Source: Cyanodermella asteris (taxonomy: Eukaryota; Ascomycota; Lecanoromycetes; Ostropales; Stictidaceae). Taken from it: a stretch of 64,000 bases of DNA. The notes under the pieces were generated by a model, which saw nothing but the letters and a program-made list of their open reading frames with translations, was not told the origin of the DNA and ran no database searches. This document shows positions 1 through 9,302 of the stretch, piece by piece. The translations under genes were made by a program, and so were the position numbers. Location: contig UYJD01000009.1 in the NCBI GenBank assembly GCA_900618795.1, positions 503,823-567,822 on the forward strand, written 5' to 3'. Each line of letters starts with the position of its first letter. The first letter of the stretch is position 1.

Positions 1-509
1 AGATGATGATGGTTTATTCGCTTGCCGAGGCACTAATGCCTATAAAGGGATTTATCTGCTGTATACTAGCTATTACGACCCGGGGAAACCCTCTGGGGTA
101 GAAACCCCCGGGGGACAAGACTTAAGATCTGAACCAAAAAAAAGCATTCCACAGAGGTATTAGAGTCATATCATCAGAACTAAATTATTGTATCCGCTTT
201 TCAACTGATTGAGACTAGCAGGCACCAAAAACGCAATGCACCATCGTCAATTCTTTCTTCCTCCCCTCCAGATGTTATATGATGTATTCCATATCCCTGC
301 AAGCTGATTGACAGTGCCCCGCTTCCGATCGTCCCATCGTACTCAGGTTAGTTATCGCAGGCATCTTCTCCATCTCCTCATATCAAGGCCCCGTTACCAC
401 ACGTTCTCGCCTCTCCATCTCCTTCTCATCGTCCTCATAGCCCACCTAGTCAGCTCCTCCCTCTCAAATCACAATCCCCGCGCCTCCCTTCAAGCTTTCC
501 TCCAACACC
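1..509. other. left-edge non-coding stretch
   Basis: No gene is recognised here. The stretch contains a TATA-like TATAAA near 51 and a GC-rich patch around 80-115 with short inverted C/G runs. The pyrimidine-rich DNA at about 360-500, just before the ATG at 510, is typical of a fungal 5' leader. An open frame from 308 overlaps the next gene in another frame and its Pro/His/Leu-rich product looks like a shadow. Confidence 0.5.
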
Positions 510-1259
510 ATGCCCGGCCCCTCCTCCAAATGAGGCCTCTGCTGGCCCGTCGAACTCACCAGCAGCCCCATCCCCTTCACCCGCCCCGGCAGCAAAGTCT
601 CCTGGCTCTACAACTGGTCACCCAACCCCCCTCCCGCCAGCTCCCTCCCCTTCATCCCCATGCAGTGGAACGGCGTCGACGCCGCCAATCTCGCGTCCAA
701 ATGCCTCTCAGCAACCCCCGGCTCCCCGGCTGCGATCCTGGGCTTCAACGAGCCGGAACGCGGCGACCAAGCCAACATGACCGCCGCTTCGGCAGCGGAG
801 ATCTGGCTGGCGCACGTCGAGCCGCTGCGGGCTCGCGGCGTACGGGCTGGGAGTCCCGGGGTTTCGAGCTGCGAGGAAGGGGTTGCGTGGCTGCAGGAGT
901 TTGTCAGGCTGGTGCGTGCTGGAGGTGGTAATGTGGACTTTTGGGCCCTGCACTGGTATGGGGAGGGGTTGGGAGCGTTTTACGACTTTATCTGGTCTAC
1001 GCATCACAGGCTGGACGCCAGTATTCCCGTATGGATCACGGAGTTTGCGTGCACTACTTGGAGGGAGGATGCGCCACTGTCGAAGGAGGCTGTGGAGGCG
1101 TTTCTCAGGGAAAGTGTCAAGTATCTGGACACGCTCGACTGGGTGGAGAGATATGCGTGGTTCGGGCCTCTCGTGGACAACAAGGTTGGGAAATGGGCAG
1201 GACTGTTAGATGAGAACGGTGCGATCAGTGATTTGGGTAAGATCTATCGTGATGTGTAA
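510..1259 (+). pseudogene. GH128 (Asl1-like) beta-1,3-glucanase, in-frame stop near the N-terminus
   Basis: The product resembles the Asl1-like glycoside hydrolase family 128 of fungal endo-beta-1,3-glucanases. The motif GFNEPE holds the likely acid/base Glu, followed by HWYGEG, ITEFACT with the likely nucleophile Glu, and YAWFG. An ATG at 510 in good context starts a frame reading MPGPSSK, then TGA at 531-533, then GLCWPVEL and on through SKVSWLYNW and FIPMQWNG to the TAA at 1257-1259. Family members usually have KRGLC at this place, so the TGA most simply stands for a former CGA. Only the part from the internal ATG at 660 is fully open (199 residues), and it lacks the first barrel strands. 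The alternatives are a sequencing error, stop readthrough or an unseen exon. The family call is firm; the inactive state is likely but unproven. Confidence 0.65.
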
Positions 1260-1439
1260 GTATGTCATAGCATACGATGCTCTTTCGGCTGCCCGTGCCA
1301 ATGGGCCAAATGCAGAATATATGGCCATCTCAGATAGCCTGAAATGCATAGAACCTCTCCGAGCCCAGAGACGCAAACGTCCCACCTCCCGCAACGCCGA
1401 CGCTCATGCAATCAAAACAGTACACAATGCCACCAGAAT

Positions 1440-2620
1440 TCAATTGGCGACCACAGGAAGACCGCCTTCTCCTGGTCCGTCGAGCATGTGGCCCATCTTA
1501 CCAATCTGTCGTACGAATTAGCGTCTAAAGCAATGAGACGAACAGCGTCACTTACCTTGGTCCTTAGATATTGTTCAATCTCCGCGCTGTGGATGCCCTG
1601 CCCATCGGCACCCCTCTTCCAGGCCAGAGGGATCATAGCAACTCTTTCCTTTACAATCACCTCGCGGTTTGGACCTTCGACAGCAGCGACCTTGTCGGGA
1701 TTGTTCGTCAAAAGTCTGATGCCGGTCTCGCCGCCCATACCGAGATCCATCAAAATTGCCGTCGCAAGACCGTAGCTTCGAGCGTCTGCGGGGTGTCTCA
1801 GGAGCAAATTCGCCTCTACGGTATCGCTCCCAAGATCTTGCAGATTGTAAGCCTTCAGCTTCTCACCCAAGCCGATTCCTCGCCCCTCTTGTCGCAAGTA
1901 TACGATTGCGCCACCAGCTGCGGCCGCCGAAGGTAGACTCATCAGCCGGGCAGCTTCGTCGAGCTGCTCGCCACAATCGCACCTTGCGGACCAAGCCGTT
2001 TCGCCTGTATAACACTCCGAGTGGATTCTGACTAGCGGTGTTTGCTTGGCAGGTGGTGCATTCGGCGCCGAAAATTCACTCTCTCCGGCGCTCTCAATTC
2101 GACCTGGATGCAGTCTGCCCTCATATGCGCCTCTGATCAATCTATCCCGTTCCGTCTCGCCTGGATAGTGTGCGAACAGCGTCTTGCTCTTTATGTGTGA
2201 CCCAAAGACAATGGCCAGATGCTCCTTGTTGTCGATGTCGTTTGTATACAAGTGCAGGAACATCTCCGAGCCTGTGACCGTCGGTATCCTAGCCCGGACG
2301 ACGCAATACACGTTTGGTAATCTTGGCAAAAGCGCACATGGCTGTAAAGACGACTGAGTGACCGGGATCGAAGCGGCCTCTCGGGAGAACGGGGTAGCGG
2401 AGCCCGAGGGAGTCATGGGCGGCGTGATTGCGGGAGACAGGAGATCTGGAGGAGGCGGTCGATGGTCATTTTCGATATCTGGCGACTGGAGCTGGGCGCG
2501 TGTCGGATCGTAGTCGTCTTCGCGTGGTGTCAAGACCATATGCGCAGGCGAGGCACCGGGCCGAGCCCCGCTGTCGGCGGGAGTCTGCTCGGGAAAGGCG
2601 TGAGGCGGCAACGACGCCAT
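1440..2620 (-). CDS. RIB1: GTP cyclohydrolase II (riboflavin biosynthesis)
   Basis: Catalyses the first step of riboflavin synthesis, GTP to diaminohydroxypyrimidine ribosylaminophosphate. The model joins 2620..1556 and 1505..1440 and gives 376 aa. The intron 1506-1555 (50 nt) starts GTAAGT and ends CAG; splicing replaces an unrelated read-through tail with a C-terminus starting [10 protein letters not shown]. Residues 1-95 are a Pro/Ser-rich low-complexity leader. The catalytic domain follows, with zinc-binding cysteines in [19 protein letters not shown] (C203, C214, C216) and the signature [10 protein letters not shown] near 242-251. I chose the ATG at 2620 (MASLPPHAF). The frame stays open upstream to 2887, but that part overlaps the promoter of the divergent OS-9 gene and looks like leader, possibly with a 5' UTR intron. 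Identification is firm; the exact start is less so. Confidence 0.93.
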
Positions 2621-3052
2621 GACGGCCGATGTGCGGGATGTAGAAGAGATGGAACGGAAGGCTGTAGTCAGTAGGTATAGAGATTGCAGTGTGTGAAGGG
2701 AAGAAGAGACCTCGGCAGAGAAACGTGAGAAATATGTGCGGGCATGGTGACCAACAACCGGCGTTGTCTTGATAGCGGAAGCTCGCTCTTGCACGCCGTC
2801 CGGCTTTCCGTTCCTGAGTTGGTCCGCCCGCGCCCTGACCGGCGACTGAGTAATCCGTCTCGACAGCCGGTCGAGCCAGTCGACCATCTGTCATCATTGC
2901 TCGAGATCCACTCAGCAATTGCCGCGGACCCTTCTTTTTGGTCGCCTTCGATCCCCGACTGGCCGACGACTACGGGACAGCTTGTTCCCTCTAGTCTGAT
3001 CGATCGATCGTCCGGCGTGGCCTTTTACAGCGCTCTCTGCCAGACTCTCGCC
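2621..3052. promoter_or_regulatory. divergent promoter between RIB1 and the OS-9 gene
   Basis: About 430 bp separate the two divergent starts and must carry both promoters and leaders. A palindromic GATCGATCGATCG run lies near 2999-3011. No specific factor site can be supported. Confidence 0.5.
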
Positions 3053-4717
3053 ATGAGACGCTATGCAGCTGTAGCTACTGCCGGCCTCGTCGCTGCGGCG
3101 GCAGCGGCGCAACAGCCGCAGTTTAGTATTCACGACGACCTGTTGGCATTTCCCCAGGTATGGATGCTGCATTCGTGCGGCATTTAGTGACACGCGACCT
3201 TTGAGAGCGCGACTGACCAGCACTAGTTCAAAGTGGCATTTCCTGATTCTTTCATTCTAGAAGCCGACGCTCAATCGAAGCTTGACTTCACTGCGTCCAT
3301 ATCTTCGGCAAAACCTGGCTCACAGACTGCTCAGTCGAGCGAAGCTGATAATGCGCCTTCAACCCGTACAAACACGGCAGGCCAGGAAGCACACTCTGGC
3401 CAAGCGGGGATTGACGACCTGCCGCAGTCCTACGAATACATGGTGCTGGACACCAAACCTTACTTCTGCTCCATACCTCAGGTTGAAGACGATAGGCGGA
3501 ATGACTCCAAATCCGCTGCTGATGAGGCCGGCGATCAGAAAGAGCTGGACCGGGCGAGGGTCAGGGGATCTGAACTAATCGCAGAGATGAACGAGAATTG
3601 TCTTTACTACATATCAGGATGGTGGTCGTACTCATTCTGTTACAATTCTGAGGTCAAACAATTTCACCAGCTGCCGCCCGGGAGGAATGGCGTGCCTATC
3701 TATCCTCCGATCGAGGATAGGGCGGTTCCGTCGTACATACTAGGTCGCTACATCGAATCGAAACCACACAAAGCGAAAGGTGTCGAAAATGAACTCACCG
3801 ATGAAAAGACTTCAGGATCGGCACATTCCGCAACATCACAGAAAGCGACGGATCTCGTGGAAGTTCAATCAAAAGGCAGTCTCAAATTTCTCGTACAGAA
3901 ACTTGACGATGGAACAGTCTGCGATCTGACAGGACGACCACGGCGGATTGAGGTACAGTACCATTGCAGTCCACAGGCGAAAGACAGGATCAGCTGGATC
4001 AACGAGATCAGTACCTGTAGCTATCTAATGATGGTGTACACCAGCCGACTATGTGATGACGTTGCGTTCTCGCCGCCACAAGAAAACGAGGCGCATCAGA
4101 TCATCTGCCGCGAGATTGTCTCGGAAGACAACTTGGAAGCTTGGAAGTCGCAGAGGGAGGGTCGCAGAATGGCAGAAATGATGGCCGAAGGCAAAGCTGC
4201 GAGCGCACCCCGCAAACAAGGCATTGGCAAAGGCCCATCTGACGACGATTTGCTCGTGGGAGAAATTGAAGCCCTCGCGCCTTCTGACGCGAAAGTCACT
4301 CCGGGCGCAAAGGGGGTAATCATTGGCGGCATTGAGCTCGGCGGCATGAAGACTGTGGGAATGCCAGGAAAGAAGCTTGAGCCCCCACAGGCCTTCGCTG
4401 CGCCAAAGAAAGATGCTGCCAGCAAGATCGATGTCATAGTTTGGTATGACCCGAAGCAGAACGGGGGCCACTGGGTCTCCCTGCCCGACAAGGATTTAAA
4501 GAAACTCGGGGTCGATCGCGAAATTGCTAGAGAAATAGCAGATGAGATGTATGCTATCGAAAGAGAAAGGAAGTGGAGGATTGAGATTGCGCATACTCCG
4601 AAAGGAGACGAACTGCGCGGCATCATTGACGGGGACGACGAGGGCAGCGGCAAAGGCAAGGAAGAGAGCGAACAGTCCGAAGGGAGCGAGGAAGAGTATT
4701 ATCGGGATGAGTTATGA
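3053..4717 (+). CDS. YOS9: OS-9/Yos9-like ER quality-control lectin
   Basis: An ER lumen lectin that reads trimmed N-glycans on misfolded glycoproteins and passes them to the Hrd1 degradation machinery. The exons are 3053..3157 and 3227..4717 (531 aa); the intron of 69 nt runs from GTATGG to TAG and joins DDLLAFPQ to FKVAFPDSF. Residues 1-20 form an Ala-rich signal peptide. The mannose-6-phosphate receptor homology domain spans about 158-332, with paired Cys and the double-tryptophan motif SGWWSYSFCY expected for high-mannose binding. The middle is variable and the C-terminus acidic. The last four residues are RDEL, a K/HDEL-type retention signal, as in several fungal OS-9 proteins. It is divergent with RIB1. 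Family call firm. Confidence 0.92.
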
Positions 4718-5936
4718 CAACGCGATATGATACCCAATGTATAAAATATTCAAAGCATTGCAAATTTTGCTCTGGCGTCCAGCTCGAGTTGCGTCCTCCG
4801 TGTTGAGGACTAGTAAATGTGCATGGAATATTAAGATCAGAAGCACGCACAGGCGGGGAGAAAGATGTTCCTTCCGACCTTTCCGTGATCCAACTGAATG
4901 TATACCCAACGGCTACAATACACAATTATTATACTACCGAATTTGAGACTTGTTTAAGTGTATGCTTTGGATTACCGTGCGATGACCAACGAATATGTTG
5001 CACGAATTCTTAGCTTCGTACTCAGATAATGACCCACGTAGGTGCTTGACCAGATATTCAATTGGTTATTTGTCAGGTACTCAACCCGCCGGCTAGAGAC
5101 GTATGATACTTGGCTGATCACATAGCTGGCTACTTGATTGGATCCCAAGTGCGCCGGCCGCAACTTGCTTCGTCCCGCTCTGCGCGGTTGTCCTTTCAGG
5201 TTCGTTGGAAAAAGGATCCGTTGAGATGGAATCGCGCCAAGGCTGATCACGCGCCACTCTTTCCATCACGCTTCAACCTCAACTCATCCGCCTCGAGCAT
5301 GTGCAGGCAGCGCCTTCTCGAGCATGATATACAGCCCTGACCCGTCCTGGTCTCCTGCCTTGCTCATTACCATAATGTCGCTGTCCAAGTGTCAGCGCTC
5401 GTGTGGCCAGGAAACCTGCGCCTACGGACCATGTTTCGACTGAAACTGGCGGTTGTCAGATATGCGGCTTCCGTGGCCCATCAGCACTTCGCTGGCCAAC
5501 TGTTTCGGCGATGCGACCAGAAGCAGATTAAGCAGTTCTTCATACCGTTGGACAAAGCATGTTTGACGAGGGCCGTCGGTGAAGCTCATGCAAGTGTACG
5601 GGCATCTGCTTTGTCACCGAGACATGCTGGTACTATGCCTTTCGGCCCCGGCAAGGATGGCATGTGGTCTACTTTTAGCCATGTAGAGACACACCATCGC
5701 GTGCCTCTTGCCTGTGGCAAAGCCATCGGCTCCCATGCTTCATCCATCTGATCGCTTGCCCTGCATCGGTGTTCGCCCTGGACCTTTTCGTCTTCGTTTT
5801 GGGCATACGTTCATGTTAGCACCTCTTCGACCTCGACTTCCTGCTCTCCTGCTATCGACGTATTGAATCGGATCAAGCTATATTTTCGGATTGACTCAAT
5901 AAGGTTTACTGCCTCATCCGAGGCCGAGCTCTCACA
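4718..5936. other. intergenic stretch, no gene recognised
   Basis: About 1.2 kb. It holds only short open frames (the longest about 120 codons, 5389-5751) with no family resemblance or conserved-looking splice sites. The last part should carry the promoter of the coiled-coil gene at 5937. Confidence 0.5.
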
Positions 5937-7787
5937 ATGTGTCTCAGAGGAGTTGAGCTCGAAAGACGTAAGGAGGATGGCCAGCCTCAGTTGGTTCATA
6001 GAAGAGCACCAGCCACGGCCGACGATTCGTGCGCAGAGTCGACGACAGAGAGACGAGGCTCTGAGACGATCATCATTCCGATATCGCCTGAAGAACTATA
6101 CGGTCGACATCACTGGATGCCAGACGGTCAACCTCTCATTGTTGAGATCTCGCCTCCTGGCAGCCCCAGACCTTCAAGAATCGAGGTGGCTGGATGCGGA
6201 GCGGTGTTTCTGATTGTCGAAGAGGGCCTCGTGAAGCAAAGAACATGCCGACATCGTCATCGTTGTCACAAATGCAAAGAGAAACTAGCTAGAAGAGAGC
6301 ACGAGGCAAAGGGAAACTGTGGAGAGAAGGGCAACGCACGCTGCGATCAACAACCCAACAAGGAGGGCCGGAAGAGAAAGAGGCATAGATCGGCTGACAA
6401 GACGACTCTTTTTGACATCATCAACAAGATCTCCGATCTGCTTGGTGCATATGGTGAGAAGGACGAAGAGCTGCGACGCCTGCGAGAGGAACTGCACAAA
6501 GTCAAGATGGAAGAGAAGAGCGAGGGCCATAAACTAGAACGCATCGAGAAGATCCTTCAAGATGTCGCTGCTAGTCCTCTACTATCGTCGCCGTCGCCGG
6601 ACGGCCCACAACATGGACATCACCACCTCCATCACAGTAGCGAATGTGGCTGTCATCGTTGCCATCCGCCTCGTGCGCCACCATCGACACCTTCGGTTTG
6701 GCAGGGGCCATACGGTTGTGAGCCGCCACGTTTTTCGATACCGGCGGGGAAACGTACGCAAAAGCACCACAAGAATCGTGAGAGAAAGGACCGGAAGTTC
6801 CACGCTCCATGGCATACTGCTGACTCTTCTCTTACCAATTCGACCATCACAGCGGGTTCGGGCAGCAGTCGTTCCAGCCGCGCTTCTCAGATCGCGAAAG
6901 ACTCATTCGACAGAGTCCGTAACTACGCGATTCGCCAGAGTCGGAAACTGAAAGTCCTGGACGCCAAGATTGATGATGTGAAAGCGCAGATGGATATTGT
7001 GGATGCAAAGGCAGGCGCAGCAGATGGGAAGGCCACAATCACGGATGAAAAAATTGGCGAGGTTTCTGCGAAGGTTGAAGGCCATGCTGAAAGGCTGGGA
7101 ACTGCCGAAAGTGGCTTGAAGCATGTTAGCAAACAGGTTCAGTCGCTTTCGGATCAAACAGATCACAATGAGAAGAGCCTGCATGAGCTTCGCGACAAGG
7201 CTGAAACGCTCACGAACCAGACCCACCGCGCCGAGAATGGGCTGAAAGTGGCGGACAGGAAGGCCCACGGGCTTGGTCTGCGGCTTGACGATTGCCTCGC
7301 TCGGAACGAAGTCCTCAGTTTGCAGACAAGACAGGTGAAAGCACAAGCAGACTCGACCCAACAAGGCGTTCAAGAGCTCGACACCCAAGTCGGAGCGCTA
7401 AGCGTACAAGGACAAGTCCAAGCGAATGCCCTGGCCGGTCTTGGTGAACGCGTTGACACGGTTGAAGGCGGCATAGGCCGGTTATGGAGCAGACAGTGGC
7501 GTGAAGAGGGCCGCAATGAAGAGCGATGGAGGGGAAGAACTGGGCGAGAGGTGATTCGAAATTATGTGCCCATTCCTCGGCAATGGAGACAAGGCGGTCG
7601 GCGCATCGATGCCCAACACGCGGATGTCGAGTTCGAAGAAGAGATTGACGTGGAAAGAATCGAGAGAGTGCGTCGCGTCAGAGATGGGAGTCCGGAGGGC
7701 CGTCGAGCGCAACGGGCGTCGCAAGGCGCCAACAATGGCGGCCACCCGGAACGCCCACTCAGTTATACCAGACGCCGCCTTGGGTGA
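5937..7787 (+). CDS. unrecognised coiled-coil protein with Cys/His clusters
   Basis: A 616-codon open frame with gene-like composition but no family I recognise. Residues 40-100 form a small mixed region (SETIIIPISPEELYG to VFLIVEEGLV). A Cys/His cluster follows at 104-113 (CRHRHRCHKC) and a second at 227-242 (HHHLHHSSECGCHRC), so metal binding is possible. A Lys/Arg-rich patch near 143-155 could be a nuclear signal. Two coiled coils are visible: a short charged one at about 158-210 and a long one at about 325-515 with heptad-like repeats. The C-terminal 100 residues are Arg-rich with the segment VIRNYVPIP. The start is the first ATG of the frame; upstream exons cannot be excluded. It stands alone, more than 1 kb from its left neighbour and beside the gene desert on the right. 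Being a gene is likely; function is unknown. Confidence 0.6.
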   Translation: MCLRGVELERRKEDGQPQLVHRRAPATADDSCAESTTERRGSETIIIPISPEELYGRHHWMPDGQPLIVEISPPGSPRPSRIEVAGCGAVFLIVEEGLVKQRTCRHRHRCHKCKEKLARREHEAKGNCGEKGNARCDQQPNKEGRKRKRHRSADKTTLFDIINKISDLLGAYGEKDEELRRLREELHKVKMEEKSEGHKLERIEKILQDVAASPLLSSPSPDGPQHGHHHLHHSSECGCHRCHPPRAPPSTPSVWQGPYGCEPPRFSIPAGKRTQKHHKNRERKDRKFHAPWHTADSSLTNSTITAGSGSSRSSRASQIAKDSFDRVRNYAIRQSRKLKVLDAKIDDVKAQMDIVDAKAGAADGKATITDEKIGEVSAKVEGHAERLGTAESGLKHVSKQVQSLSDQTDHNEKSLHELRDKAETLTNQTHRAENGLKVADRKAHGLGLRLDDCLARNEVLSLQTRQVKAQADSTQQGVQELDTQVGALSVQGQVQANALAGLGERVDTVEGGIGRLWSRQWREEGRNEERWRGRTGREVIRNYVPIPRQWRQGGRRIDAQHADVEFEEEIDVERIERVRRVRDGSPEGRRAQRASQGANNGGHPERPLSYTRRRLG

Positions 7788-8944
7788 GACCAATGGTAGA
7801 GCCTTCGTCCACTCAACTCCTGCGGCTTCCTTCGAATCATCGGACAATTCACCCCGACATTCACAATATTTCGCAGGCCCACAAAATCCTCTTCCTCACT
7901 GAACTCGACGACCACCATAATATACCTTACTCGCCTCCCTACTTCAGTATCATCTTCTGTATTTATGTTGTCGAGACCACCCCCTTGTCGCGGTCGATTG
8001 ACTCATGGTCCCCGGATTTCAATCACAATTAGAAGCTTCCTTTCAGCTTACCAGCACGAAGCCTCCCATCGTCTCTCGCCCCCGTGCATGGGCATGTCGC
8101 CTAGAAGGCGATGACCAGTTATTCTCTTCGCGAAGAGACGCGTGACGAACGAGAAACGTCGTTCTGCCCCTCACATCCGTGCGTGGAACCCTGTGGCGTC
8201 TCACGGTTCTCATAGGATCCCGGGAACGCGTGAGAAAGAAGAAAAAGAAAAGAAAAAAAGCGTCATGGCAAAACGACGCTTGAGGGCACCGAACGAATAC
8301 GCTCACCTGGCATCAAAGAACAAATAGGAACCGACAGAGGAGGTATTGCTGGGGTTCCTTTCAAGGCCAACCTCTGGGATGTCCACTAAACTTTTCCCAC
8401 GCGCTGCGAATCCTACCAAATTTTCGAGCCTCCGCAACCTATCGGAGGGAAGTTCGTGAAGACGGTGATCGGCTGCGATCCTGAACCAACGGTGCCCCCC
8501 TGCCACGACTCCCCCTCCGCCCTGGTCCGGCAAGAATTGCACGCAGGACCCTTGAACAATTGCACACGTAGAACCGGTTTCGGGGCAACGTAAGCGAAGG
8601 GGCGGTCGAATTAGAACATCGTTGTCAGACCTGATCATCACATGCTTTCGAAAGCGATCGGTAATCTAGTATGATTCTGGGGTGCATATCGGCGTGGCGG
8701 GCTGCGTGGCACCATTTGTTTCATGCAGCGAAGCCGACTAGACTATTGCCTGTTCGGATTCGGAAAGATATGAGAGCTAGCCCCCCGTCTTGCGGCGGAA
8801 CCTGATACTGTCCCATTTCATCCGAATGGGGGTGGCTTTTTTTTTCGCAACGAACTGATCGGGCTTTACATGCAGTGGTACCCAACAAAACAACAGTCGT
8901 TTGCGTACACTTTTGTCGGTACGTGTATGAGTGGGTGTCAGGAG

Positions 8945-8946
<2 letters not shown>

Positions 8947-8981
<35 letters not shown>
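8947..8981. repeat. (AG)17 microsatellite
   Basis: An uninterrupted AG dinucleotide tract of about 17 units within the gene desert. Its complement encodes a spurious poly-Ser/Leu reading. Confidence 0.97.
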
Positions 8982-8984
<3 letters not shown>

Positions 8985-9276
8985 GCATGGGGGTGAGCTG
9001 ACCAAAATGGTCTGCACGGTATGCAAGCAACAATTTCCTGTTCTCCCCATCGTCGGCTTCCACGCCTCTTGCCGAGAAAATTGCAGAGAGTCGCACAAAG
9101 TAGTACTAGTTGTAATACGGTGGTGACGATGGCGGTACCGACCACGGAACACCAATCCCCTCGAAACAACTCTGTTTCGACGATCAGCTCCCCGCCCAAC
9201 CCCAAACACTATTTGCCGCAGATACCGCAACAATCATTTCCCGCTTACTCTATTCAATAAGGTGAGAGGTTAAACC

Positions 9277-9302
9277 AAAAAAAAAAAAAAAAAAAAAAAA
9301 AA
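9277..9302. repeat. 26-nt poly(A) tract
   Basis: A run of 26 A residues flanked by TTAAACC and GGGACC. Such a tract could be the tail of an old retroposed copy, but no body or target-site duplication is evident, so it is reported only as a homopolymer. Confidence 0.95.

Noticed and set aside
1-300. Possible end of a repeat element at the left edge
   Set aside because: Short inverted C/G runs and a TATA-like word are present, but there is no repeat partner, target duplication or coding part in the window.
308-931. 207-codon frame overlapping the glucanase gene
   Set aside because: It is in another frame of a convincing GH128 sequence and its product is Pro/His/Leu/Arg-rich without domains.
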